Source: Eretmocerus hayati (taxonomy: Eukaryota > Arthropoda > Insecta > Hymenoptera > Aphelinidae). Taken from it: DNA of 64,000 nt. The translations under genes and the position numbers were made by a program. This document shows positions 21,600 to 33,848 of the stretch, one piece after another. A model generated the notes under the pieces. It was not told the DNA's origin and did no database searches. It was given only the letters and a program-made list of their open reading frames with translations. The stretch's first letter is position 1. The number at the start of each line of letters is the position of its first letter. The DNA lies in assembly GCA_029851415.1 (NCBI GenBank), contig CM056744.1:105123338-105187337 (forward strand), read 5' to 3'.

Positions 21600-22650
21600 A
21601 TAAGAGCAACTACAAACTAGACCAAATTAGGCCAAACTAGACCGAACTAGAGACCTGATTGGACCAAACCAAACCGAATTAGACCGACCTAGATTGTACT
21701 AGACCTAATTGGACCGAACTAGATCGTATTAGACCATACTAGACTGAACTAGACCGAATTAGACCGGAGTAGGCCGAACGAGACCTAATCACCCCAAACT
21801 AGACCGAGCTAGACTTAATTAGACCGAACTGAACTGATGTAGATTCAATTGGCCCGATCTAGACCCAACTACACCGAGCTAGATCGAAAAGGACCAAATT
21901 AGACCGACCTAGATAAAAGTAGACCGAATTGGACGGAACTACGCCGTATTTGACAATACTAGACTGAAATAGACCGAATTAGACCTTCTCTCATTGCTCG
22001 AGCTTTTCAAAGTGGTGGAGGAGCAATGAGAGTTTACCACTGACACGCGGCTCAAGTGGCCGAATGTTCGATGGTTAGAACGTCCTTATATACGAAAGTT
22101 CATCTTCGTTAAGCGCTTGCGAGAAAGGTGATTTTAACCCGCTATTTCCATTTGATTTCTCACCATTTTTACTTTTGGCAGGTCTTCGGCCTTCTGCCAG
22201 AGATATATATATGATTATGATTAATTATGACACTCGATCGATATGATCGGATATCGTATTTTTCACTCGCGGGAATTTCAAATTATGGAAGTATATTTGA
22301 TCGGTCTTTGCGAATTAAAGTCAGCTGGTATTTCTGAAATTGATCGAGAGTGGAGAAAAATCCATTCTCGATTGATGCCAAAAATTTCAGCTGTACCAGC
22401 TGACTTTAACTCGCAAAGACCGATCAAATATACCTCTTTAATTCGAACTAGACCTAATTTAACAGAACTAGACCGAACGAGACCTAATTACCCCGAACCA
22501 GACCGAGCTAGACCGAGCTAGACTCACTTAGACCGAAGTCGACCGAATTAGACTAAACCTAACCTAATCAGAAAGGAATAGACCGCATGAGAATAGGTTA
22601 GACCGAATTTGACTCAATAACGCCAATCTGGACCAAACCAGACCGGACTA
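21600..22650. repeat. Degenerate decamer satellite (AGACCGAACT)n with a foldback inside
   Basis: Dozens of variants of a ~10-bp unit (AGACCGAACT, AGACCTAATT, AGACCGAATT) fill 21600-21995 and 22440-22640. The middle (about 22000-22440) is unrelated sequence and includes an inverted repeat: TATATTTGATCGGTCTTTGC at about 22291 against its complement near 22405-22430. Confidence 0.8.
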
Positions 22651-22659
22651 TACCATTTC

Positions 22660-22780
22660 ATCCCGGTACTTCCCACCCCCATCCCCGTCCTCATTATCAT
22701 CCCCAACCATCCATCCACTCATTAACCCACCCATTCATTCATCCATGCACCTCCTACCCATCACCCTTATACAACCACTT
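22660..22780. repeat. CCATCCA-type low-complexity tract
   Basis: Variants of CCCATCCATCCAC fill this stretch. Related tracts occur at 25015-25110, 25370-25500 and 25810-25905, so the large foldback at 23343 and its neighbours appear to have split one low-complexity domain. Confidence 0.6.
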
Positions 22781-23342
22781 GTTATACCGGATTGAACAAA
22801 TTAAATCTAGACTGCCTAGTATAACTTTGCAAGTTTTGACTTAATTTTGTTCCAGATATAAGTGTTGTGGTTTGGTGATTTTATGTAGTAATCTCTCTTT
22901 GACATCCATTAAAGTAAAATATTCTGATAGTAAACCTAACGAATCGTTGCAAAGCGTTGCAAGCAATAACTGGATGCTTACTTCTTGAAGTTACCAAATA
23001 AGAATTTCAAGTATGCCAACATCCTATTCTTCCGTCTCATTCCATCACCAGCGTTGCCAGAAATCAGTCAGTCCCCTGTATAAAACAGCTACACTTTACA
23101 AAAGCAATAAATGCGCACACATTGCATGTAATATCAATCAATAAAGAACGCACGAACCATCAGAAGCCAATAGAATCTGGCATTTGAAGATATTTGACTT
23201 TGAGAATACTTATATTGTAGAGCTTAAAACATGTCATTAATGAATGACCTGTTTCCAGTATGTTTTCTTAGCATGAGCCCTTGTGGGCAATACCAAAGTC
23301 TGTAACTCTAAAGCCATTGAGCATCCAACTGTACACCTTCAG
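22781..23342. other. Spacer, no gene seen
   Basis: AT-rich, without coding signal or clear repeat. Confidence 0.4.
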
Positions 23343-24857
23343 CACGGTGTCCTTGAACCAACTTTAAATCAGTCGGAAGACCACCTCGCCAAATCTTTTC
23401 TTAAATGGTTGTTCAGGGCTCAAATAACATCCTCCAACTGTTTTTAAAATTGCCTACGTTAGAATTCTCAAATAAATCAACTTTTATGATTTTTTTCGAA
23501 AAAATTGTCAAAAAACGACTTTGACGCGCTTTGGTGATGATAAACGCTTAGTTATATGCTTCAAATTCCACAAAAATTTCGTCACGAAGTGCAGATGGTT
23601 CATGACACTCTATCCCAAACGATTCGCAATGTAATACGTAGAGGAAGGGATAGGCTTCGTGAGCTGTGACTAATGCTTGGGTAGAGAGTCAGATATGGCG
23701 AATATAGAAAGGTCCACCTATCTATATTGGAAAATTTGTCGTCTGCTCACGGCTCTGTGTCTCCTTCTTACTCACATTGGTCCTAATAATATGTACACAA
23801 TGCCTTGGACTCTCGGCAAGGTCCTCATCGCGCAACAAAAGCTCTCACTCCGGTTCTGGAGAGCTTGCAGGTTCGTCATACCTGCTCCACATCTCGCATT
23901 TGAGTGAAGGGGGTAGCTCTATCGTAGTTCTAAGATGCCATGTGCTTGCTTTCATGAAGAGAATCGACTTAAATTTTGTGTATTGTGCATAAAAAAGGAG
24001 GTGGAAGTGCAGAAGCTGAGGAAAGACATGGAAGACTGCTCCAAAAATGTTCGGTGATTGACGGTCAGAATGATAAAGTACCTTTATCTATATGTCAGGC
24101 ATAGGTGAGTCAGATAGGTCAATCTATCATTCTGACCGTCAATCGCTGAACATTTTTGGAGCAGTCTTCCATGTCTCTTTTCAGCTTCTGCACTCCCGCC
24201 TCCTTTTTTATGCACAATACACAAAATTTAAGTCGATTCTCTTCATGAAAGCAAGCACATGGCATCTTAGAACTACGATAGAGCTACCCCCTTCACTCAA
24301 ATGCGAGATGTGGAGCAGGTATGACGAACCTGCAAGCTCTCCAGAACCGGAGTGAGAGCTTTTGTTGCGCGATGAGGACCTTGCCGAGAGTCCAAGGCAT
24401 TGTGTACATATTATTAGGACCAATGTGAGTAAGAAGGAGACACAGAGCCGTGAGCAGACGACAAATTTTCCAATATAGATAGGTGGACCTTTCTATATTC
24501 GCCATATCTGACTCTCTACCCAAGCATTAGTCACAGCTCACGAAGCCTATCCCTTCCTCTACGTATTACATTGCGAATCGTTTGGGATAGAGTGTCGTGA
24601 ACCATCTGCACTTTGTGACGAAATTTTTGTGAAATTCGAAGCATATAACTAAGCGTTCATCATCACCAAAGCGCGTCAAAGTCGTTTTTTGACAATTTTT
24701 TCAAAAAAAATCATAAAAGTTGATTTATTTGAAAATTCTAACGTAGGCAATTTTAAAAACAGTTGGAGGATGTTATTTGAGCCCTGAACAACCATTTAGG
24801 AAAATATTTGGCGAGGTGGTCTTCCGACTCATTTAAAGTTGGTTCAAGGACACCGTG
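23343..24857. mobile_element. Large foldback element (1515 bp), TCAG target duplication
   Basis: The ends CACGGTGTCCTTGAACCAAC and, inverted, GTTGGTTCAAGGACACCGTG are flanked by TCAG on both sides (23339-23342, 24858-24861). The arms are about 700 bp each and nearly identical, closing on a short centre near 24060-24110. A 76-codon frame appears in both arms in mirror orientation; it is a by-product of the palindrome and shows no domain. Confidence 0.85.
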
Positions 24858-24861
24858 TCAG

Positions 24862-26405
24862 ATATCGTCTTTGGGGGTTGGATGAGACTGTTCACCAAAA
24901 CCAGAGACCTACATCTCGTGCACCCCTGGCTAGCTCAAATCGATATAAGTTTCGCAAAAAATTTACGTTATTTTTGTGCCTCCACGCTACTTCTCTGTAC
25001 CATTGCCATAATCCATAACCCATCATTCACCAACCTACCCATGACCCACACGGCCACCCGACCACGGACCCACCCACCCATCTACCCACTCATCCACCCA
25101 CCCATGATATTTCAGTCCTTCCACATAGGCAACCAGATACGAGGGATCCGGACGAACAAAATTTAGACTGGCGCTTGATTATTTGAAAAAAAAATTCGAT
25201 GATGCAATTACATTGGAATGCCTAACAGAGTATCCAAAATAACAAACGACGTAATCAGTGAATCAATCGAATAATCTTTCACGTAACTCCGAATCGAACA
25301 AACTGCTGTAACTCCTCATAACTCAATTCCTCACGACTCAATTCCTCATAACACATTCCCACCAATTCACCAACCCGTGTCCCACACGGCCACTATTCCA
25401 CCTCTCCATGACCCATACGACCACTCGATCACAGACCCACTCATCAACCCATTACCCACGGATTCACAAACCTTTCCATGACCCATACGGCCACCCAATC
25501 ACCGAATAGAACCCAACTGGACCAAACTAGAGCAAACTACACCGGATGAGGCCTAGGTACACGTAATTAGACCTAATTCCAGCATTTCTATTCCCATGAC
25601 TATGCCTCATTTCTGATAATTCATTCCTCATCACAGGCTCCGCAAAACTCGTTCCTCATAACTCGAGTTCCTCATGACTCGAGTTCCTCATGACTCGAGT
25701 TCCTCATAACTCGAGTTCCTCATAACTCGAGTTCCTCATAACTCGAGCTCCTCATAACTCATGACTCGTTCTTCAGAGATGTTTATACATAATTCTCCAT
25801 AATTCGTGCCTCATACCTCATAGCAATCCATCCATCCATCCATCGACTCACCCACCCACCACCCCACCCAACCATCCACCCAACCATTACACTTCACCCC
25901 TTCCGAAAAGGCGACCCGATGTGCGGCATGTGGACGGACAAATTTTGCCTGGCTCCTTAATTGTTATAAATTCTGGAGAAATTTCGAGCAAGATCCTAAG
26001 GAAGCAACAGAAACCTCGTTGTATCTCCTCGTGATGATCATACAAAAACTATCTAATCGAAATGAAGGGACTGGAGTATTCTCTAACATTGTATGAAATC
26101 ATTATGCAAACTACGAACAGATTAATTTTCCTCGATATTCTTCCACACTACATTCCGAGCCATAGAGCTCTTCTTCCTGCTACCCAAATGACTGAAAACG
26201 TATCAAGTGAATGATATCCATTTGATCGAAGAGAATCAGTCACTCTCTTCGGCAAAAAAGTTTTGACTAAAACTCATTTAATCGGGAGATAAGAGATCTA
26301 TGGATTATTTATCATCTGATAACCTTCACACCTGCGTAAATTTTATATTTCAGCAATGCTGGGAATGAAAAGAGTTTATCCGTTCGTCTCGTGGTGGAGT
26401 CCATT
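24862..26405. repeat. Low-complexity region incl. 16-bp tandem repeat
   Basis: At 25662-25750 a 16-bp unit CTCGAGTTCCTCATRA is repeated about five to six times, grading into looser CCTCATAACTC repeats from 25310 onward. CCACCC-type tracts surround it. The 103-codon frame at 24855-25166 is made of these repeats and is not a gene. From about 26100 the sequence resembles spacer 13960-14070. Confidence 0.65.
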
Positions 26406-26409
26406 TATG

Positions 26410-26790
26410 ACATCAATACATCCTCAAAATCTCGACGATTCTGATTATGTACCACGCACGACAATTTTTTATACATTTTTGTGTATAGACTTGTTCTCAA
26501 TATGACAATTGAGAAGGAATCAGTAACATCAACAAGCTCAAGGTTCTTAGACTATTTTGGAAGAATTTATTCGCAAGCTTTCCAAGCAACCAAATCAAGT
26601 GCTCAATCGGCTGATCAATTTGATGATCTACATGAATCACGTTGATGACGAATGACTGCCATTTTATGAGTTTGACCAAGTTCCAACGAAAATCTCTCGT
26701 ATTTGGTATTACGTGGAACGTGTTGAGATATCAAGAGACACGAAAGCAAACTTCTCCACGTGCAATTCTGCAATTCATAAGCACTCACAG
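26410..26790 (+). promoter_or_regulatory. Unit B conserved 5' module with splice donor
   Basis: Homologous to 595-942. It ends in CACTCACAG|gtgagc (exon end 26790). No TATA box like that of unit A is retained (CTACATGAAT at the same place). Inferred to provide the 5' untranslated exon spliced to the signal-peptide exon at 31195. Confidence 0.5.
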
Positions 26791-27295
26791 GTGAGCATAA
26801 TCAATCAATTATTCTCTATAGGACTCACCAAAGTTCATGTAGCTGTTACGCTAGACAAGATTTTGATTGGTTTTTAATCCTGCTTGAAAATTCACTCGTC
26901 AGCCGAAATCTTTTTTATTTCATTCCTGCCCATATTCTGTTAAAGAGAATGATCTAATTTAACGCAGTAAACAACGTCATGACTGATTAGAATCTATTGA
27001 TTCAAATAAGTTGATAGCTAAACGTATCCATATGGAGAATTTCATCACATCTTGTTTCATTTTCGAATGATTTATGATTCTAGCGATATAATTGGGAAAA
27101 CGTTCGTTTGTCACCACGACTGCAAAGGGTCTTCCATCGACAGTATAACGGATTTGTGAATTTAAGAAAGTTCCTACTTTTGCGATAAGAAATATTTCAA
27201 ATGAACAGGAACGAGATACCTTGTTACTTAATGGATATGCATACAACACGTAACCTCGAAAATTGACGCTGATACGAATATTTCTGATTCATTAA

Positions 27296-29888
27296 GGGGG
27301 TGCGGAAGCTCCACTTTTACCGACCTCGGCTCTCGTCACGAAAAAATTTATTACTCAAATATTACACAATATTTTGAAAAAACCCGTCTATTAGGTTATT
27401 CCTGTGGATCGTATCTAGCTCCTCAGGGTGTATCATTATGATTTGGAGGAGAACTCAGCATTTTCAGTTACCAAGATAGCGACTGCTTTACTCAAAATGG
27501 TGAGTTCTCCTTCAAATCGAGTTATATCGCCCTACAGGTTGTACCAGATGGTGAATCGAGCCCACAGAATTAAGCTAATAGAGCCCTTTTTGCCCAACTC
27601 ATCCTATAAAAATTATAAAAAATCAAGAACTATCACGAGCGTATAACCACCCAAAATGTAAACAAACGCGTGTGAGCTGGGCGATTCGCGCTGTGCTGAA
27701 CAGCTGATGAGTGGCCGGCTGGCTACATATATATATCCGTGCGCGCGCGCTTCCCTAGAGAGCCACCATCTTGCCGAGTAAACAAAAACGTCTGCTAGTG
27801 CTGAGACTGCTGCTGCCCGGCCCGTACATTTCTGATTGTTTCTGATGGTGGCTCTGCTGGGAAAACAGGCGCGCTCGGGTCTCAAATGTGTGTAACACGT
27901 ATGATACGCAGCCAGCTGAACGCTTATCAGGATAACATTGTGGGTGGTTGTGGGGCCAAAAAGAACACAAGCTTTAGCTAATGTTTTCCATAACTTTTCT
28001 TGACTTAATAACCATAGCGTGAGAACCAAGGCGCCATTCTCCTTGGTGGTAAGTAGTAATTAATTTACAAAGTCTGCGCGTGGAAAGGATTCATCATAGC
28101 TCGATTTGATCATCTCTGTAATCCTGATGTGATTTGAGTTATTTACAATCTGTTTTATTAGCTAAATATCTTGGAGATGTTTCAATTAGTTGTAAAAATA
28201 GAACAAATTTCAACTCAGAGATTTGTATCTTGTGACATATGAAGAAGTTGAATTAATACGGGAACTCATTTTGAGAATGAAAATTCAATAGCATTATGAG
28301 AGAAATACTTCAATTCCAGATAAAATAATTCTTGAATTACATCCAGACTGATGTATGGCTCTAGTTTCTACATTGATTGACTTCTAAACCAAGATTTCTT
28401 CCAAATTGGGGTTACCCATCTCCACCAAGGGCGTAGATGTACTACTCTCTCTGGATAACACGTTTGATGAAGTAGATGTTCCCTGTACAACTTGCTATAC
28501 CTATTAGAATATTAGCCTACGCCAGCCAGTTCTCTATCAAGTCTCTAGCAAGAATGTGAGTGGCACGTCAAGTCAGTAACAACCCATGTACCACGAGTCA
28601 GAGTCTAGCTGAGATTATTGGATTAGATTATTACGCAATGAAATTATATCATAGAAAAATAGTTAGAAATACCAGGGCTCTATTGCATATATCACAAAAA
28701 TTGTTCTTGGACCGTCATTAATAATAGACCTAACCAGTCTCAAAACTCCAAAGTGTGAGAGACGATCTTGCCACTAGTGTTGGACGTGGACAGGTTTCTG
28801 GTTAGATTAAGAAAACAGCATGAACGATATTACATTGGTCACCATCTAATTCTTTGGATCGATTTTAGAGATTTTTCTGAGATGCACAATTTATAGTTTC
28901 AGAGTTGACTATGCTATTCATTGAATATTGAGGAAGTATCTCCAAATGGAATGAAAAATGCCCAATTGATTTCTTGTTTGCTGCAGTACACAGATATCTA
29001 GCAAGCACATATAAATGCATCCGTGTAATGATTTGTGTCACGAGAGGTGTTTGATGGAATCAATGTATGATTGGACAAGAACGATAGTTCAAGCAGTTAT
29101 CTGCAACAAGAACTTTTGAGCGAAGCATCAGAATTGACGAATGAGCAGAATTTCAAGCTATTCAGTGTTTGCAACTAAATTTCTATTGGACAATAGCAGA
29201 AATTCAAGCAGTTATCTGCAACAAGAATTTCTGCGTGAAGAATGAGATTTGATGAAGAAACAGAATTCCAAGCTATTCATTATTTGCAACTAGATTTTTA
29301 TTGGACAATAGCAGAAATTCAAGCAGTTATCTGCAACAAGAATTTCTGCGTGGAGAATGAGATTTGATGAAATAACAGAATTCCAAGCTATTCATTGTTT
29401 GCAACTAGATTTCTATTGGACAATAGCAGAAATTCAAGCAGTTATCTGCAACAAGAATTTCTGCGTGAAGAATGAGATTTGATGAAAAAACACAATTTCA
29501 AGCTATTTAGGGTTTGCAACTAGAGTTTGATTGGACAAAAACAGAAATTCAAGCAGTTATCTGTTACAAGAATTTCTGAGTGAAGAATCATAATTGATGA
29601 AGAAACAAAAATTCTAACAGTTCAAGTTTTGGGACTACAGTTATGGTTTTTAATCATCTTCACGTGAGGCAACAACAGTGTTCAATCAGTTTTCTGCAAT
29701 AAGAACTTCTGAGCCGAACAGTCAAGGGGCGAATGTCAACAGAAATTCAAGCGGTTGCCCGCGCTAAGAATTCCTCAACTATAACTGTGATGATGTAACG
29801 CCGCCGTCCGATCAAATTTCCTATCATTCACTAGACCCAGCTCACACGAAGTCCCCTAGGTCGGTAAAAGTAGAGCTTCCGAACCCCC
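27296..29888. mobile_element. TTAA-flanked TIR element (2.59 kb), piggyBac-like target site
   Basis: The left end GGGGGTGCGGAAGCTCCACT and the reverse complement of the right end, GGGGGTTCGGAAGCTCTACT, continue to TTTTACCGACC. The inverted repeats are ~33 bp. TTAA flanks it at 27292-27295 and 29889-29892, the duplication typical of piggyBac-superfamily insertion. No transposase frame is visible. The element carries a 115-bp minisatellite near its right end and occupies intron 0 of gene B. Confidence 0.78.
29075..29775. repeat. 115-bp minisatellite inside the TTAA element
   Basis: TTCAAGCAGTTATCTG begins at 29088, 29203, 29318, 29433 and 29548, an exact 115-bp period, with two more diverged copies to about 29775. 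Each unit also has CAACAAGAATTTCTGCGTG and TTGCAACTAGATTT. Confidence 0.88.
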
Positions 29889-29892
29889 TTAA

Positions 29893-31192
29893 TGAAAATT
29901 GTACCCTCAGGAATGATGCATTCAGAATTCAAATTCCTTCTTTCCTGAATGGTGCTCCCCCATTAGTTAGGAACACGGAAGTGAGATTAACGATTCGACA
30001 AGTTATGATATTGGGCTGCAGTTTAGAATCAATCTAAGAAGGTATCGACAATAAGAAACTTGCAAGTTTTTCAAATTTGATTCCAACAGACAGTCGTGAT
30101 ACGATTCATGAAGTAACTTTTTCCCCCAAAACTGTTATATGCACCGACTGCAAGTTATAAGTTATTGTAAATCGTTACGATCCTTCAACTATTTGTAGAT
30201 AGTCTACACTAGTCCCAATAATCAGATTCAGATCAAAAGCAAACCGAATTTTTCCATGCAAGTTCCTTATTCTACACTCATCTATTTGGGCCAGTCCGGA
30301 ACTCCTATCTGAACCGCAACCCGACACACACAGACGTACTTTTAGGTTGCGGTTATATACAATGATTCTGAGAGCGGAACTATTGTTTATAAGCTTTCAT
30401 TGGTATTGACTCAGTTCCCCAGATAAGACCCCATCTTGGAAATGTTATTTTATGATAGTACACGAAATTTCGGGCCATTCTTTCGTTAGGAAATGAGAAA
30501 AATGTGAACGGAATACTTGGTTCGACGTGGCGGTGCCTCACCTATTCCTATTCATTGCTCAACAATATAACATTTCCAGCCAAAATCAGATAGTAACCCA
30601 GATGGGTATCGAAATTTTCAATCGGAAGAGCCCTTCCACGGCCAAAAATTTGAAATCTAGTTCGCAAAAAAAGTGAACCGGTGTGAGCATCGACCGGGAT
30701 ACCTCGCTCAGCAAGCTAAAGAATTGTTATGATCTTCTCGAGGAAGAATGCATATGCTCCTACGTGAAATGACTCATTTGATTGGAAATTTCATGATGCT
30801 CTACCTGCGTTATTCATTTCGGGACAAAAATAAGAGTGCCAAATGCTGTGAGCAAGTAAGGAAAAAAAATCACTAACGTTATCTGATCGCATGCATAAGC
30901 CAATCAAAGCGCCATCTATTGGGCGAAATATCCGGATAACCTCCGGACTGACCTTAACAAGAATTGATAGAAAATCTACCAATTCCCTATCAGTGATCTA
31001 ACCATTGATCCATTGAGAACAAACTTATTGGTTGGAGCATTTCACACTTTTATCCAAGTGAAAAATGGCACTCGAACAGAATCAGTGGTTATCCTTCCAA
31101 TCGCCCTTCTAGAATATCTCTACCCTCCGTATGTCCATCATAGCTTGTCCATCATAGTTTGGAACTTCAATTTCGGGCCTCGTTTCTTTTAG
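29893..31192 (+). other. Gene B intron 0, remainder
   Basis: 29960-30060 matches unit A 2230-2330 (GGAACACGGAAGT, TTGGGCTG). 31020-31192 matches 2420-2574. The ~900 bp between (30060-31010) is absent from unit A and is probably an unrecognised insertion. Confidence 0.45.
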
Positions 31193-31194
31193 GG

Positions 31195-31276
31195 ATGGAG
31201 ATATTTATTTTCCTCGTCATTCATGGTTTACGAATGGGGATTTTTGCCGAAGAGACAACCCGCCATCCTCGAGTAG
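31195..31276 (+). CDS. Gene B exon 1: signal-peptide exon
   Basis: The ATG at 31195 follows acceptor CGTTTCTTTTAG|GG. It encodes MEIFIFLVIHGLRMGIFA, a hydrophobic signal peptide with likely cleavage after FA, then EETTRHPRV. It is 82 nt, ending in phase 1 at G|gtgagt. The identical length and the retained EETTR-P motif in A and B argue for coding constraint. The product would enter the secretory pathway. Confidence 0.85.
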
Positions 31277-31858
31277 GTGAGTCCTGAATTCTGTAAAATT
31301 CGATCCTATTAAATATCTCTATAAAGTGATGGAACGGGTTGGCAATTTCCTACTCCATTCACTGATCTCCCCATGTTGATTTTACTCAGGATAAAACTTT
31401 AGCTCATAATGCCATTCCATCATCGTTACATCAGCATGTGTTGACAATACCCAGCCTCTATTCGGTCTAGACAATGACGGGGGATGTAAGTTTTCTCATC
31501 ACTACTTCGAAATGTTCATCGAGGACAATGAAACTCCAATGTGTCCATTCAGGCTTCGTTGGAGTGATTAGCTGGTTTGGAATTCAATTCTATCTCTGTA
31601 TCTTTCGGTCATGGCTGGAGCAAGTTTTTGCCACTTTTTTCTTTGTGTGTATCATCTAAATCTTATTTGCGAAAATTCCCTCCGAACGCTCTCACAGAAA
31701 GTTTAAATCTCTCAAAGAGTAACGAGAGTGAGGGAATGAAAAGGTGGGGGATTGAGAACTTAAAAACGTTGAAGCCAGCAAAATGAGGTTTTCTAACCTT
31801 GTCAATTCTGTTATAAGTCGCCATGAGTTGTATCATCATGAATACTTGCAAAACCTAG

Positions 31859-32098
31859 GTACTCCATCAACATTCTTACCTCCTTTTGCTGTATTGGCGG
31901 ACAAACGATTCGGATGTAGACGACGCCAACTATTGCCTCCAGTACCGGGCACTTCCAGTATTGTGAGCCCATCCACGAGTATTGAAGTCCCATTAAGACA
32001 GGAGGGAAATCAGGAACGACCGGACGTGCATTCTCCTGAGTCAGCAAGTGAACACAGCCAGCTTTTGCGACCATCATCGAGTCATGAACCACTTTCTC
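31859..32098 (+). CDS. Gene B exon 2: Ser/Pro/Gln/Glu-rich linker exon
   Basis: 240 nt, phase 1 to phase 1, acceptor AACCTAG (31858), donor C|gtgagt (32099); residues 28-107. It encodes PPFAVLADKRFGCRRRQLLP and then a Ser/Pro/Glu/Gln-rich stretch almost identical to gene A exon 2. A 93-codon minus-strand frame over it is a shadow. No domain is recognised; probably a flexible linker. Confidence 0.8.
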
Positions 32099-33065
32099 GT
32101 GAGTATCATTAATGAAAGTAAGTACGTCATAAATTGAGTGAAAAAAACTTGGATCTAAAGATGTCTGCTCTTTGCTTCGTTGTTTGCTCTCAAGCTATCT
32201 GAGTTACAATGATTGAGTGATACAAATCTCCGTCACGATATAGGGCTCAACAATTCACTACTAAAGCAACTATCTATACAAAGCTCATACCTAAAATACG
32301 AAGTGATTCACTGATGTTACTTTGCGTTTCATAGGACTATGAATGTTAGTGTAAAAATGATGGAAAATGATCACATTGGAGATATCAGTAAATGGCTTCC
32401 TACATGACCACGAGGGGCCAATCGAGGCCGATGGTCAATCTGCAAAACACTCCAAAACGGGCTAAATTATGTTGGGAAACATTCATGAGGGTCGCGAATA
32501 TGTCATGAAAATAGTCACGAATGGGGAAATTCGGGATTTTGACCCCAAACAATGGTTCTAGTTTCTATGATTCTGGACAGAATATTAAATGAGCTTGTCA
32601 ATCTGACGAAGAGGGCGTAAACCAGAGAATGAACATGGCAAAAGAACTTTTTTCTTGAAAAACCGACCCCACCACCGTTTTTAGATCGAAAAGATAGATA
32701 AGAATTCAAATCTCCAGCCGCCCCCCTCCCTCCCGAGATTTTCTAGGTCAAACATCAATATAGGGGTGCTCTAGTGCTCCTGTCCTCAAGGGTAAATAAT
32801 CCGAAGGCGCTCCATAGGATTCCAAAATTTCCTGGAAAGATCTCGTAAAAGTTTCTATGATCCATGGTATCTTTGTGTAATATACAACTCCAAAGATTGT
32901 TGAACTGATTTATGACGTCACTACATACGACGATTCGATACAAATTACAGTGAAGAAAGATTGGCTCTTCAACCGGAACCGACGAGACCATCCCTCGAAG
33001 ATGAAATTTCACAGATACACTATCGACTACAATTCGATTCTCACCTGAATGATGATTTTTCACAG
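32099..33065 (+). other. Gene B intron 2
   Basis: Phase-1 intron of 967 bp. It aligns to gene A intron 2 (3483-5554) but lacks the 890-bp foldback of A. Confidence 0.6.
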
Positions 33066-33848
33066 ATGAATTACTTGATGAGAGGAACAAACAACGATCA
33101 CCTGAGGAACATTCAATCCCACGCTCTTTTTCTTGCGAGTTTTGCAATCGTAAGTACCAGCGACGAGGTGATCTGAACAAACATAAAAAGTCCCATAGCA
33201 GTGATCGGCCTCATTCTTGTCAGTTATGCAATAAGAAGTTCAAGCGTCGAAATGATCTCCAGAAACACGTACTCTCTCATAACAAAGAGTATCATTTCAC
33301 TTGTAGTGTCTGCGGTAAAAAATTTAAACGTAAATACACATTGAAAGAACATATGAAATCTCATAGCAATGAAAATTCTCTCACTTGTGCAATTTGTAGA
33401 AAAAAAATTGGTTATGGGTTCAATTTAAAAGCACACATGATGACTCACAGCGATTATCACCCCTTCAATTGTGCTCTTTGCAATAAGGGTTTCAAACGTA
33501 AATCTGGTTTGAAAGCTCACGTGAGATGTCATACTGCTATCCGACCTTATCCATGTCAATCATGTCATAAAAGATACAAAACGAGGAATAATTTGAGTTA
33601 TCATGTGAGAACCAAACATACGAATAAGAAATCATTTGCATGTGAGGAATGCGGGAAGTCTTACGAGAGCAAAGTTGGAATTCAGCAACATTCAAAGTCG
33701 CATTCTCAAGAAAAACTTGAGAAAAAGTCAGTTCCTTCTACTGCTTGTTCTGAAAACTTGGGGTACGAGGCTTACGTGGTCGAGGATGGGAGATCTCACG
33801 AACAGACCGTGGATGCACAGGAGCCTGGAACAATTGTTGAGGGTACAG
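33066..33848 (+). CDS. Gene B exon 3: C2H2 zinc-finger array
   Basis: 783 nt, phase 1 to phase 1, acceptor TTTTTCACAG (33065), donor GTACAG|gtaaga (33849); residues 108-368. Seven fingers (CEFCNRKYQRRGDLNKHKKSH, CQLCNKKFKRRNDLQKHVLSH and so on, cited in part) with 28-residue spacing, then a degenerate eighth. Fingers align one to one with gene A. Many substitutions fall outside the Cys/His ligands and helix position 3. Linkers are non-canonical (SSDRPH, NKEYHF, SNENSL, SDYHPF, TAIRPY). There are no stops upstream of the first finger, so the exon extends further 5' than a simple ATG-based frame would show. Confidence 0.88.

Noticed and set aside
22045..22140. tRNA-like or SINE-like stretch (CTCAAGTGGCCGAATG...GTTCGATGGTTAGAAC)
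   Set aside because: Resembles an A-box, but no cloverleaf, correctly spaced B-box or poly-A tail could be made out.
23677..24523. 76-codon frame present in both arms of the 23343-24857 foldback
   Set aside because: Duplicated only because the arms are inverted copies; no recognisable domain.
25662..25750. Short direct repeats resembling a CRISPR array
   Set aside because: Contiguous 16-bp tandem units without spacers, in an animal-type genome.
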